Below are positions 34,887 to 43,743 of a stretch of 64,000 nt of DNA, piece by piece. The notes beneath the pieces are model-generated. The model made no database searches and was not told where the DNA came from. It saw nothing but the letters and a program-made list of their open reading frames with translations. This DNA comes from Candidatus Heimdallarchaeota archaeon (GTDB lineage Archaea; Asgardarchaeota; Heimdallarchaeia; Heimdallarchaeales; Kariarchaeaceae): NCBI GenBank assembly GCA_026702845.1, contig JADCLS010000007.1, forward strand, positions 283,788 through 347,787, written 5' to 3'. How positions within the stretch are numbered: the stretch's first letter is position 1; every line of letters starts with the position of its first letter. The position numbers and the translations under genes are program-made.

Positions 34887-35932
34887 TTCATCAGTTTAAT
34901 GGATTGCAATCCTTTCTGCACTCGGGGGATCACCTCAGATCCAATTAATTTGATAGAATTGGTAATCTGATCACGAGTTAATCCTGCATTATCCATCTGG
35001 AAGGTGAATCGAGATATCCCACCAAGAGTATCACTGTGTCTGAGTATCTTATCAGCAACTTCCTCGGGATCACCGACCAAATAAGCACCTTCCCGGCTGT
35101 TTTGCCAGAGAAATCTATCTTTACTCACTGGTGGCCATCCTCTTTCCTTCCCTATCTGATCAAACCATAATTTATATCCTGGATAATACTCTTCTATTGC
35201 CTTTTCTGTGGTTTCTGCAACATATCCCAGTGAGTGAAGTCCTACCCTCATATCTTCCTCAGGATGTCCTGAATCGAGGAATGCTCTCCTGTAGAGGTCG
35301 ATAAGCGGTTTAAATCTCCTCGTTTCTCCACCTATCACAGCCACCATGAGGGGTAAACCTAGTTTTCCAGCACGTTCAAATGATGCAGGAGTACCACCAA
35401 CACCTAACCAGATGGGTATTCTCTCCTGTTTGGGTCTAGGATATATGGCCTGTTGATGCAATGGTGCTCTGAATTTACCCTTCCAAGTAATGATTTCCTG
35501 TTCACGTATTTTTAAGAGTAAATCTAGCTTCTCAACAAATAGTTCATCATAATCGCTCCTACTATATCCAAAGAGAGGAAATGCCTCTGTAAAGGAACCA
35601 CGACCAACTACCATCTCAGCTCTTCCATCAGATAATAGATCCAGTGTGGAGTAATTCTGGAATACTCGAACGGGATCTGCAGTACTTAGAACTGTTACTG
35701 CACTGGTTAATTTGATGTTTTTGGTTCTTTGGGATGCTGCAGCAAGTATCATTGATGGTGCTGAATCCAGGAATTCCTGTCTATAATGTTCACCAATGCC
35801 GAATACATGGAGTCCTGACTTATCTGCCAGCTCAATCCTCTCAAGAAGCTCCTCCATGGCATCCACATTCGTCATGGTTTCATCAATATTAATATCTCTA
35901 GCTCTTGCAAAGCTATCTATACCTATTTCCAT
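34883..35932 (-). CDS. Luciferase-like flavin-dependent oxidoreductase (LLM class)
   Basis: 349 residues. The TIM-barrel of the bacterial luciferase/F420-dependent family is recognisable: MEIGIDSFAR, FGIGEHYRQEF, ASQRTKNIKLTSAVTVLSTADPVRVFQNYSTLDLLSDGRAEMVVGRGSF and RIPIWLGVGGTPASF. It is an FMN- or F420-linked oxidoreductase; the substrate is unknown. Tail-to-tail with the preceding regulator (4-base overlap). Confidence 0.88.
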   Translation of the reverse strand: MEIGIDSFARARDINIDETMTNVDAMEELLERIELADKSGLHVFGIGEHYRQEFLDSAPSMILAAASQRTKNIKLTSAVTVLSTADPVRVFQNYSTLDLLSDGRAEMVVGRGSFTEAFPLFGYSRSDYDELFVEKLDLLLKIREQEIITWKGKFRAPLHQQAIYPRPKQERIPIWLGVGGTPASFERAGKLGLPLMVAVIGGETRRFKPLIDLYRRAFLDSGHPEEDMRVGLHSLGYVAETTEKAIEEYYPGYKLWFDQIGKERGWPPVSKDRFLWQNSREGAYLVGDPEEVADKILRHSDTLGGISRFTFQMDNAGLTRDQITNSIKLIGSEVIPRVQKGLQSIKLMN

Positions 35933-36006
35933 GAAAAATTACTATGGATCATGTATAAAAAACACTAGGATAAATGAAATTATGAGATTTAGTGACTATT
36001 TTGTAG

Positions 36007-37383
36007 TTAATGATCTGTTTGACTTGAGAAGTTGATCTCATCGATTTTAATTGCAGGGGTTTCCATGGCAGTACCAAATGATAATGTCTGGATCATATCC
36101 TTGGAGAATTCAGCCTGTTTGTACATGCTGGGGATGGAATCGGTGAAGCGTAAGTTCTTGGCAGCTCCAATGATCTCACCATTCTCAACAATGAATAAAC
36201 CATCTTTAGTCATACCAGTTAGCACCCCACGAGTTGGATCAACAAAGTTGGTATAGTGGAAATTGGTAATGAGTACGCCCTTATCCATCTCTGCAATCAT
36301 CTGTTCCTTGGTTTTCTGTCCTGGTTTCATCTTGATGGCAAAGGGGAAAGAGAAAGGAGAGCCATAAAAGGTAAAACCACATCCGTTTGTTTGGGTACCC
36401 ATTTTGGCCGCAGTGATCCGTGAGTGAGCGTAATTCTCAACGACACCATTGTTAATCAAAGTATACTTTTGGGTAGCTACACCTTCCATATCCAGTGGAG
36501 TGGAGCTTAGGAATTTTGGATCATGAGGATCATTTACCATGCTTAATTTATCACTAAAGATTTTTTCTCCCATCTTATCAATGAGGAATGAGCTGTGATC
36601 TATGATCATCTTAGCACTCAATGCAAAACCAATGAATCCAGTAGGAGTCGATGCAGCTTGAAAATCAAGAATTGCCTCATATTTTCCAGCATCAATCACC
36701 TTTGCATTAAGTCCATTAACAGCTCTATTGGCTACGGCCTCAGCCTCCATTTCAATAGGTAATTCTTTAAAGATACGATGACCAAAATCAGAATTGGATC
36801 GTGATTCTCCCTTCTCATTCTCAGCCATGATATTGATAGTTGAAGTCATAGATGTCTCTGGAGTAATCACCTCAAAATCCTCAGAGGACAGAAATATAGT
36901 TGTACCATCTCTGAAGTTGAGGTTACCTGACACAGTTTGCACCTTGTCTGATACTTCGTGCCCACGGTTGATACCAGCTATGATTTTGTCTGCTACATCA
37001 TCTGCTGTTAAATTCTTTATGCTCGGATCATTAAGCTGCAGTTTCTTGTATTCCTGTTTCTCCTTTAATATTCCGGGGTAATCCGGATCCTCCGGGAGAA
37101 AATCTATTACTTTTAATGCGTAGTCAATGGTTTTTGATATTTCAGCATTGTCGAGTGTATTGACTTCCACATTCATATTTCTCTTTCCTTTCACAATAGT
37201 AATGGAAAGATTTGTTGTGTTGGCCTTGAAATTCTGATGAATGGCAGAATTAGCAAAACGGGTGGAGAAAGTATCCTCCATGGTTCCTATTATTGTTGCT
37301 CCTTCAGCTCCTCCCTTTGTTGCATGTTTAATGGCATATTTTGCCTTCTCTAATAATAATTCTTCACTAACCATAATACTCAC
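36007..37383 (-). CDS. pmbA: TldE/PmbA-family protein of the TldD/TldE protease
   Basis: 458 residues, the non-catalytic partner of the TldD/TldE heterodimer. It has the family core ILDFQAASTPTGFIGFALSAKMI and the C-terminal GMTKDGLFIVENGEI, and lacks the HExxxH zinc motif. The gene begins with GTG overlapping the tldD stop as GTGA (37380-37383); ATG 37374 is an alternative. In bacteria the complex degrades unfolded peptides and matures RiPPs such as microcin B17. In archaea the pair is common with unknown targets. Confidence 0.88.
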   Translation of the reverse strand: MSIMVSEELLLEKAKYAIKHATKGGAEGATIIGTMEDTFSTRFANSAIHQNFKANTTNLSITIVKGKRNMNVEVNTLDNAEISKTIDYALKVIDFLPEDPDYPGILKEKQEYKKLQLNDPSIKNLTADDVADKIIAGINRGHEVSDKVQTVSGNLNFRDGTTIFLSSEDFEVITPETSMTSTINIMAENEKGESRSNSDFGHRIFKELPIEMEAEAVANRAVNGLNAKVIDAGKYEAILDFQAASTPTGFIGFALSAKMIIDHSSFLIDKMGEKIFSDKLSMVNDPHDPKFLSSTPLDMEGVATQKYTLINNGVVENYAHSRITAAKMGTQTNGCGFTFYGSPFSFPFAIKMKPGQKTKEQMIAEMDKGVLITNFHYTNFVDPTRGVLTGMTKDGLFIVENGEIIGAAKNLRFTDSIPSMYKQAEFSKDMIQTLSFGTAMETPAIKIDEINFSSQTDH

Positions 37384-38816
37384 CCGTTAAACACGTTTAC
37401 CTCATTGAAGCGTGCATAACCTCCACCGTGACTAATCCATATCGCCTGCATCGGAACACCCTTTCCACATACTGGGCCGTGACCCTCGATGTGGTTTGTC
37501 CTTCCCACTGCATCCACACTATTCCAGAAGCGTGGCGTTTGATCATTATACGTCGTGTTTTTATAAGGTGTGCTCAACTGTCCATCCTCAATCTTCCAAG
37601 CAATCTCCGTGGAGAATTGGAAGTTCATACGCTTGTCATCAATACTATGACTCTTCCAACCTGAGGCGTATATTCCGTCAGGTATATCCTCTAAAAATTC
37701 CTCAAAATTCTTGGCACCTTCTGGATTGGGTTCAAGGTAGAGGTGTGACATACGTACTATTGGTATGCGGTTGAAGCTATCCATTCTTGAATTGCCAAAA
37801 GAATGCTCCATACCAATCTCCGCAGCAGTTTCACGATCAGTCATGAAATTTTTGAATATTCCATTCTCGACGATGTGGAATTTTTTGGCCATAACGCCCT
37901 CATCATCATATTTGTAATGGCCCAGATTATTAGACTCACTGGGGTCACAGATTAAATTTACCAGATCAGAGCCATACTGGAAGCCTTCTTCTCTTTTTTT
38001 CGTGGTAAGGAAAGAGGTGCCTGCAAAGTCTGCCTCGAAACCAAGTGATCTGTCAAGTTCTGTGGGATGGCCTGTTGATTCATGAATCGTAAGCCCCAAC
38101 ATATAGGGATCGAGCACCAATGTTGCCTTGCCATTGGGAGTTTTCTCAGCGTTGGTAATAAGTGTCATGGCTTCATCTCTCACCCTGCTTGCTGATTTCT
38201 CGTAGTCAAACTTCTCCACAAATTCCCATCCTCGCATCTGGTAGTCATGGTGTGTTCTCTTGTGTACCTCGGTTCCAACAGCAGTTGCTTCCACACTTGA
38301 ACCTGTATAAGTCTGTGTCTGTTTTAGCTTTGTACCTTCTGAATTCTGATAGAACAGCTCAACTCTACGTGCGTTGAAAGCACTTACTGCAACTCGTATC
38401 TCAGCTTCTGTACGTAACGTACTATCTGCCAGTTTAAGTAATTCCAGTTTATGTTCAAAATCCACCTCAAATGGATCGGTCTTGTACTCAGTAGTGTATT
38501 CATCAACGATCACAGGTTCATCTGTCAGATCTGTGACTTTTCTCATCTTCTTTCCAGAGGCACTGGCAACCTTGACTGCCTGCTCCACTAATCCAGTAAT
38601 ATCTGAAAAATCAGAACTCATTGCAAACCCACGAGCGCCTGTCTTATTGATGACACTCATGTTAATGCCAGTATTTGATCTCTTAGATGCCATATCCAAG
38701 ACGCCATTACGTACTGCAATGTTCTCATCAAATACGGTGAATATACGCACTTCTGCTAGTCTGAGATTATGTTTCTCAGCTTCAGTAAGGGCCTTTTCCA
38801 TATATGAATATTCCAT
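37380..38816 (-). CDS. tldD: TldD metalloprotease subunit
   Basis: 478 residues from ATG 38816; ATG 38801 is equally plausible because a TATTTTAAAG element lies at TATA distance from it. The zinc motif HESTGHPTELD (HExxxH) and the downstream Cys of GPVCGKGVPMQ are present, with GLTIHESTGHP and the C-terminal WISHGGGYARFNEVNVFNG. First gene of the tldD-pmbA operon, coupled by a GTGA overlap. The complex cleaves small peptides; substrate unknown. Confidence 0.9.
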   Translation of the reverse strand: MEYSYMEKALTEAEKHNLRLAEVRIFTVFDENIAVRNGVLDMASKRSNTGINMSVINKTGARGFAMSSDFSDITGLVEQAVKVASASGKKMRKVTDLTDEPVIVDEYTTEYKTDPFEVDFEHKLELLKLADSTLRTEAEIRVAVSAFNARRVELFYQNSEGTKLKQTQTYTGSSVEATAVGTEVHKRTHHDYQMRGWEFVEKFDYEKSASRVRDEAMTLITNAEKTPNGKATLVLDPYMLGLTIHESTGHPTELDRSLGFEADFAGTSFLTTKKREEGFQYGSDLVNLICDPSESNNLGHYKYDDEGVMAKKFHIVENGIFKNFMTDRETAAEIGMEHSFGNSRMDSFNRIPIVRMSHLYLEPNPEGAKNFEEFLEDIPDGIYASGWKSHSIDDKRMNFQFSTEIAWKIEDGQLSTPYKNTTYNDQTPRFWNSVDAVGRTNHIEGHGPVCGKGVPMQAIWISHGGGYARFNEVNVFNG

Positions 38817-38911
38817 TGAACCTACTTTAAAATATGAATACAAAAGCATATTCCACAAGATAGATGAAGTATGCAATATTTGGTTATTCGAATATTATTT
38901 TCAATTTATCA

Positions 38912-39466
38912 CTAGGTAGTACCGTTAGCAATCGAGGAACTATGTGCCATCACAGGACCGAGATAACTTAGAATAAATATTATATATAACCATATAAGGA
39001 ATTTCTTCAATGTGGTATCTGGAATCCAGATCAACCAACCTGAATGCCATAGAAAATACTCTAACACAGTAATAATGATGAGAACGACCATCAAAATATT
39101 GTTTGCTCCACATACCCTCCCACTAAGATACAGTGTATAGGTATGATATATCACTGCGGACGAGGCCAAGGTGAACACAATTATATGGAATAATAATGCA
39201 CTCAGATAAATTATTTGGATCCACATTGTGGTAGTCAATTTTTCAGAATACCTCTTGTAACTTATTACATATAATAACAAAATTAACATGGGTATTTCAC
39301 CCAATTTAATTAAATTCAAGGTCAGCCTACCAATACTTCTTGCATCATGTGTATACCATTTACTGAGGAAAAAAGGTGTGAAGAACCCAATAATGGCTAA
39401 GACAATCAGACCTATTGTACCATATTGAAGAAAGGTATTAATCATACCACGAGTTGTATCGCTCAT
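38912..39466 (-). CDS. Five-helix membrane protein, unknown
   Basis: 184 residues with about five membrane helices and no recognisable motif. Its ATG overlaps the stop of the upstream small membrane gene (ATGA). The pair lies behind a strong palindromic operator next to a divergent TetR-type gene. By analogy with TetR targets, a transport, membrane-stress or resistance role is possible, but this is inference. Confidence 0.6.
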   Translation of the reverse strand: MSDTTRGMINTFLQYGTIGLIVLAIIGFFTPFFLSKWYTHDARSIGRLTLNLIKLGEIPMLILLLYVISYKRYSEKLTTTMWIQIIYLSALLFHIIVFTLASSAVIYHTYTLYLSGRVCGANNILMVVLIIITVLEYFLWHSGWLIWIPDTTLKKFLIWLYIIFILSYLGPVMAHSSSIANGTT

Positions 39467-39864
39467 TCAAAAGCACCCATTCCCTGGATTAACTCTATTC
39501 CATAATTCTTGATAATATAATACATTGACAACCCAATAGCGACAAATATAATTACAAATACAAAATTCATATAGAATTTCTGTTGAATCAAATAATAAGA
39601 AGAACTTGAAATAACTGAATAACAAGTCATGCCAAAGGCAAAAATTCCTACATGCTCAGCCCATGCAAATGATCTCACCATACCCCAAGCAGAGAGTAAG
39701 AGTAAAAATGCGCATGTGAACTCTGCAATGAGGTGAAAGACTAATGATATTGGGTCAGTTGAAATTTCAACCACTAAACCTCTACCCAATAGCAGTAACC
39801 AAATACTCATCATAGCAGAACCTGTTATACTCATAAATATGGCAATAATTATACGTTTATTCAT
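39463..39864 (-). CDS. Four-helix membrane protein, TetR-controlled
   Basis: 133 residues from ATG 39864; ATG/TTG starts further up to 39939 would run through the operator and are rejected. Four membrane helices, a short charged C-terminus, no known family. First gene of a two-gene unit. A 19-base palindrome lies 12-30 bases before its start, over the expected promoter, so repression by the divergent TetR protein is likely. Confidence 0.6.
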   Translation of the reverse strand: MNKRIIIAIFMSITGSAMMSIWLLLLGRGLVVEISTDPISLVFHLIAEFTCAFLLLLSAWGMVRSFAWAEHVGIFAFGMTCYSVISSSSYYLIQQKFYMNFVFVIIFVAIGLSMYYIIKNYGIELIQGMGAFE

Positions 39865-39875
39865 AGTATTCACTT

Positions 39876-39894
39876 TTTGGACACAGTGTCCAAA
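39876..39894. promoter_or_regulatory. TetR-type operator palindrome
   Basis: TTTGGACA-CAG-TGTCCAAA has perfect eight-base arms around three bases. It lies in the gap between the membrane-protein pair and the tetR-like gene, overlapping the promoter of the former (adjacent AATATA on the right). Position and symmetry are typical for autoregulated TetR repressors. Confidence 0.75.
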
Positions 39895-39991
39895 TATACA
39901 TTGTCTGTACAAATTAATAAATCTATACAACGCGCCCATTATTGAACAGAAGGTTTTATTTCTCCTAATTTCTAAATAATCTGTAAATTGA

Positions 39992-40684
39992 ATGGATGAA
40001 TCATCACCAAGAAGAAAAAGAAAGAAAAAACGAACCCGTGATTTGATACTATCTGCTGCATGGGATTTATACGTGAAGAAGGGGTTTAATGATGTTTCTA
40101 TGGAAGAGATAGGAGAACTGGCTGATGTAAGTCGTTCCTCGCTCTATAATTATTTTCCACATGGAAAAGAAGGTCTGTTTTTCACTGCTTGTATCGAGAA
40201 GGAAAGAGAAATTCGTGAGCAGATAACACTTAATCTACCTGAAAATCTGTCTGTTATCGAGGAATTAACCCATCGATTTACACAAATGTTAGAATTTATG
40301 CTAGATTACCCATTTTTAATTGAGGGCCAACGAAAGTTCTTGTTCTTTAGTTCCGGTGAGGAAACAAAAAATCTTTATCTCAAAATTGATCGAGAACAAG
40401 TAGAATCAAATCAGATTGATAAAAAATTCTTACAAGAATTTCATCCAGATTTGTTGGAACTTGAAAATTCATGGGTAACATTATTAGAAAAGGGGATACA
40501 TGAAGGGAGTATTAACCGAGAATATAATCCAAAACAATATTCAGTTATCATTTGGTCCTTATTGACTGGTATGGCTGATCAGATTAGTCTTAGAAAACGA
40601 ATGATTATGCAGTATGATCTAGGAGTTGATGATATGCTTCAAATTGCTCAATCAATGCTTGTTTCTATTCTAAAAAATGATTGA
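39992..40684 (+). CDS. TetR/AcrR-family transcriptional regulator
   Basis: 230 residues. The N-terminal TetR helix-turn-helix is clear: RTRDLILSAAWDLYVKKGFNDVSMEEIGELADVSRSSLYNYFPHGKEGLFF (about 12-62). A helical ligand-binding domain follows. It is divergent from a two-gene membrane unit, with the palindrome at 39876-39894 between them. The likely role is ligand-relieved repressor of that unit; ligand unknown. TetR proteins are more bacterial than archaeal, so acquisition is possible. Confidence 0.9.
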   Translation: MDESSPRRKRKKKRTRDLILSAAWDLYVKKGFNDVSMEEIGELADVSRSSLYNYFPHGKEGLFFTACIEKEREIREQITLNLPENLSVIEELTHRFTQMLEFMLDYPFLIEGQRKFLFFSSGEETKNLYLKIDREQVESNQIDKKFLQEFHPDLLELENSWVTLLEKGIHEGSINREYNPKQYSVIIWSLLTGMADQISLRKRMIMQYDLGVDDMLQIAQSMLVSILKND

Positions 40685-40704
40685 ATATGATTCAGAGCAG
40701 ACTA

Positions 40705-41166
40705 CTAATCAATTTTGACTACTTCTAATTCAAAGGTAAGATCGTTTCCAGCCATTGGGTGATTAAAATCCATAGTTACCTTATTTGCCTCTTCATTTAC
40801 TCCAACTACGACTGCCATACCCTGAGAAGTCTGAAGCACCATACCGATCTGTGGCTCTAGATTGTTTTGTTTAAAACTATCATCAGGAACCTCAATAATG
40901 AGCTCTTCATTTCTATCTCCATACGCATCCTTGGATTCTATCTTCACTGTTTTCTTCTCACCAGATTTCATCCCTAGTAATGCATTCTCGAAACCTGGTA
41001 TTACTTGTCCTTTTCCCATTTCCACAGAAAGAGGTGCATATTCCCGTTGCTCGTTAAATAGGTTATTCTCTCTTGCAACTTCCTCTATGGATGTATCAAA
41101 GATTGTTCCATCATTCAATGTGCCAATATAGTTCACTTCTACTTTACTTGTTTCGGTAATTGTCAT
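40705..41166 (-). CDS. FKBP-type peptidyl-prolyl isomerase, SlyD-like
   Basis: 153 residues, the short archaeal FKBP form with an inserted flap (IF) domain: VEVNYIGTLNDGTIFDTS, VEMGKGQVIPGFENALLGMKSGEKKTV, DAYGDRNEELI, then the flap and a final MDFNHPMAGNDLTFELEVVKI. The N-DF-N-H-P-(L/M)-A-G motif is typical of SlyD. It acts as folding helper and prolyl isomerase; no His-rich metal tail. Its ATG overlaps the stop of a 31-codon upstream ORF (ATGA). Confidence 0.92.
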   Translation of the reverse strand: MTITETSKVEVNYIGTLNDGTIFDTSIEEVARENNLFNEQREYAPLSVEMGKGQVIPGFENALLGMKSGEKKTVKIESKDAYGDRNEELIIEVPDDSFKQNNLEPQIGMVLQTSQGMAVVVGVNEEANKVTMDFNHPMAGNDLTFELEVVKID

Positions 41167-41258
41167 TTTTCCATCTCATATAATCCGTAAGGATCAATAT
41201 GTAACCCTCCTGCACCTGCTAAATAGTCTTTGCATTTCAAACAACACTCAAATGTCAT
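41163..41258 (-). CDS. Putative 31-residue Cys-containing protein, coupled to FKBP
   Basis: A short ORF from ATG 41258 encodes MTFECCLKCKDYLAG... (31 residues) with Cys-Cys-x2-Cys near the N-terminus, suggesting metal binding. Its stop codon overlaps the FKBP start as ATGA, the arrangement seen for other coupled genes in this window. It begins four bases after a perfect hairpin. Alternatively it is a leader/uORF controlling FKBP expression, or chance. Confidence 0.45.
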   Translation of the reverse strand: MTFECCLKCKDYLAGAGGLHIDPYGLYEMEK

Positions 41259-41261
41259 CTC

Positions 41262-41280
41262 AAACGATTTCCAATCGTTT
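41262..41280. promoter_or_regulatory. Perfect 8-bp hairpin upstream of FKBP unit
   Basis: AAACGATT-TCC-AATCGTTT is a perfect inverted repeat with eight-base arms and a three-base loop. It ends four bases before the ATG of the 31-codon ORF. It could be a protein operator, or an RNA hairpin controlling translation. The remaining 41281-41463 stretch has no other clear feature. Confidence 0.5.
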
Positions 41281-41463
41281 TGCGTTTAGCCGATGCTGTA
41301 CGCAAAAATAATTTTTGAAATTCCCCAAATTAAATTTCTCATGACGAAGGTTTGAAAGAAGAATGAATGGATGACCCAATATATGAAATTCAAGACACGA
41401 TTCAAGCACCAGTACCGGATCTGGAGATATGGTATTTGGAACGTCAGAAAGATCTTCAAGACA

Positions 41464-41820
41464 ATGAAGGAGCATCCAGTTGAGAATGTTCAAGAAAAAA
41501 AAATCCCAGCACTATCGGTATTTGAGCTGAAGGAAAAACTGGATACAAATTCTATTCAAGTAATTGATGTCAGAGGTGGTAAGGATTTCAAAGATTTCCA
41601 CATACCAGGTTCAATTCATCTTGAATTCAATACAGTGATGAATAATGTGGATAAAATACCCACAGATAAGGCACTTGCTGTGGTGTGTTATGGTGGAGGA
41701 GCAAGTGAATTTATAACAGAACTACTCATTCAAGAGGGATTCTCACCTGTATACAATATTACAGGGGGAATTATCCGTTATGCACTGGATATTGATCAGG
41801 ATATGCTGGAATTAATCTAG
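41464..41820 (+). CDS. Rhodanese-like sulfurtransferase
   Basis: 118 residues from ATG 41464, the size of a single rhodanese domain: IPALSVFELKEKL, VIDVRGGKDFKDFHIPGSIHLEF, then the active-site loop VVCYGGGAS with catalytic Cys, and GFSPVYNITGGIIRYA. It transfers sulfane sulfur or acts as a persulfide carrier. The same frame is open back to ATG 41371, which would add a basic 31-residue tail; that start cannot be excluded. Confidence 0.82.
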   Translation: MKEHPVENVQEKKIPALSVFELKEKLDTNSIQVIDVRGGKDFKDFHIPGSIHLEFNTVMNNVDKIPTDKALAVVCYGGGASEFITELLIQEGFSPVYNITGGIIRYALDIDQDMLELI

Positions 41821-41874
41821 AACATGCCATAACATCCATAGTATTGATATATACGTGATCAAATTAATGATTGT

Positions 41875-42867
41875 ATGAGAGCAGCTATCTGGAAAAATTA
41901 TGGCCCACCGCAAGTACTTGAGATAGAGGAAATAGACAAACCAATACCATCCCCTGATGAGGTGTTGATACAGGTACATGCAACATCAGTTTTTCAGGGA
42001 GATTGTGAGATGAGAGCACTAAAATTCCCCTGGTATCTTAAATATCCATTAAGACTTTTTTTTGGATGGAAAAAACCTAAACCTGGATCTATTTTGGGGC
42101 AGGAATTATCTGGTGTCATAGAAGAGGTAGGAGAAAATATTACCGATTTTAAAGTAGGTGATGAGGTCTATGCTGCCATGAGCTTTAGTATGGGTGCCTA
42201 TGCAGAATATAAAGCAATGAAGCCATCTGGTGATGGCACAGTTGCAATAAAACCCCTAAATATCAGTCATGCAGAGGCTGCAACCATCCCTGTAGGTGGT
42301 CTCAACGCATTGTACTTCATCCGAAAGGCAAGTTTGGAGAAAGGATCAACCATTCTCATCAATGGAGCAGGTGGCAGTATAGGTGTCATAGCAATTCAAT
42401 TGGCCAAATATTTTGGTGCAGAAATAACTATAGTGGACAGTGAAGAGAAACTCCCTATCCTGATGGAATTAGGTGCTGATCATACGATTGATTTCACGAG
42501 ACAGGATTTCACGAGACTTGGTACAAAGTATGATGTTGTATTAGATATTGTGGGTGGAAATGCCAAGGGGAATTCCTTGACAAAGGGATTGAAGGCAGTT
42601 AAGAAAGGAGGAAAGTACGTTATGGTTAATCCCAAGCTCTCACAGGTATTCCTAGGGAAATTTCTAGGTTTGTTTGGGAAAAAAGTGATTTCGGGGACAG
42701 TAGGATACAGAAAAGTAGATTTAGATCGGCTAACAAATTTTATTGAGAAGGGAGAAGTCAAACCTGTAATTGATATGCAGTATACCCTAGAACAGATAGC
42801 TGAAGCACATGAATATGTTGATACTGGAAGGAAAACAGGCAATGTGGCCATTACTGTTAGAGACTAG
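41875..42867 (+). CDS. MDR-superfamily zinc-independent NAD(P)-dependent dehydrogenase/quinone oxidoreductase
   Basis: 330 residues. GroES-like N-terminus (MRAAIWKNYGPPQVLEIEEI...) and the family core GQELSGVIEEVGENITDFKVGDEVYA. The Rossmann nucleotide motif is GAGGSIGVIAIQLAKYFG, then ADHTIDFTRQDF and EAHEYVDTGRKTGNVAITV. Structural-zinc cysteines are absent, placing it near quinone oxidoreductase/zeta-crystallin-like or enoyl reductase members. Substrate unknown. Confidence 0.88.
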   Translation: MRAAIWKNYGPPQVLEIEEIDKPIPSPDEVLIQVHATSVFQGDCEMRALKFPWYLKYPLRLFFGWKKPKPGSILGQELSGVIEEVGENITDFKVGDEVYAAMSFSMGAYAEYKAMKPSGDGTVAIKPLNISHAEAATIPVGGLNALYFIRKASLEKGSTILINGAGGSIGVIAIQLAKYFGAEITIVDSEEKLPILMELGADHTIDFTRQDFTRLGTKYDVVLDIVGGNAKGNSLTKGLKAVKKGGKYVMVNPKLSQVFLGKFLGLFGKKVISGTVGYRKVDLDRLTNFIEKGEVKPVIDMQYTLEQIAEAHEYVDTGRKTGNVAITVRD

Positions 42868-42959
42868 TTAACAACACATCACTTCTAGTTTAGGTATTGA
42901 CTATCCCAGTACTTATATTATCATTACCTTAAAATCCCTAAGTGATAGTAGAGATATGT

Positions 42960-43319
42960 ATGAATGAAATTGATGAGTATATTATTGGGTTTCCAGCTGA
43001 TGTTCAAATCAAACTTAAAACGATAAGAAAACTCATCCGAGAATGTGTTCCAGATGCGGTGGAAGCATTCAAGTATAAAATGCCTACTTTTGTTTTGAAG
43101 AGAAACTTGGTTCATTTTGCTGCCTTCAAAAATCATATTGGATTTTATCCCACACCGTCTGGCATTGAAAATTTTGCAGATGAGCTTAGTCAATACAAAA
43201 CTTCAAAGGGTGCAATCCAGTTCCCCTTGGATCAACCCCTTCCCCTAAATTTAATTAGAAATATTGTGTTATTCCGAGTGAAGGAGGAAATAAATCGAAG
43301 CAAGAAAAAATCTCATTAA
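42960..43319 (+). CDS. DUF1801/YdhG-like small protein
   Basis: 119 residues from ATG 42960. It matches the YdhG/YjdI (DUF1801) type: NEIDEYIIGFPADVQIKLKTIRKLIRECVPDAVEAFKYKMPTF, then HFAAFKNHIGFYPTPSGIE and a terminal FPLDQPLPLNLIRNIVLFRVKE. Small alpha-beta fold of unknown function, often an iron-chaperone frataxin-like fold in annotation. ATTATATTA-type promoter upstream. Confidence 0.8.
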   Translation: MNEIDEYIIGFPADVQIKLKTIRKLIRECVPDAVEAFKYKMPTFVLKRNLVHFAAFKNHIGFYPTPSGIENFADELSQYKTSKGAIQFPLDQPLPLNLIRNIVLFRVKEEINRSKKKSH

Positions 43320-43390
43320 CATAGAATGATATCCCATTGTCTTCTAAATAGAATGCTGGTAGTAATTATTTTTATTTTATTTTATTTGTA

Positions 43391-43675
43391 CTATTTTATT
43401 AGCTCACATGAGCTCATCTCATTCTTAGTTACATCAAATAATTGCTTCATACGTTCTCCAAATCTACCCATTACTTCTGCATGCTTTTTGAAAGCTTCAT
43501 CTGTCTCGAAGATAGAATGCCAGTAGATCCTATTTTCATATTGTTTGCTCGTATAGGCGTCATATTGTTTAATGCCTTTAATTCTTCTTACTTCATCAAC
43601 CATTTCTGAGACTAATTTTATAGCCTCATCCTTTTTTCCTTCATTTATAATAGAATATCCAGATAATATATTCAT
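43391..43675 (-). CDS. ABM-like dimeric alpha-beta barrel protein
   Basis: 94 residues from ATG 43675. The strand-helix-helix-strand pattern of small antibiotic-biosynthesis-monooxygenase/YgiN-like proteins: YSIINEGKKDEAIKLVSEMVDEVRRIKGIKQYDAYTSKQYENRIYWHSIFETDEAFKKHAEV. Typical members are quinol monooxygenases or stress proteins. No catalytic residue can be assigned. Confidence 0.6.
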   Translation of the reverse strand: MNILSGYSIINEGKKDEAIKLVSEMVDEVRRIKGIKQYDAYTSKQYENRIYWHSIFETDEAFKKHAEVMGRFGERMKQLFDVTKNEMSSCELIK

Positions 43676-43743
43676 AGAATTTATTGATAATACCAATTAT
43701 TTGTACTTTTGGGTTATTGAGAGTTTGCTGAAGCTACTCCGAA

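Noticed and set aside
41371..41463. Upstream in-frame extension of the rhodanese gene
   Set aside because: The 31 extra basic residues are not part of the rhodanese fold and no promoter or ribosome-binding site supports ATG 41371; kept as an alternative only.
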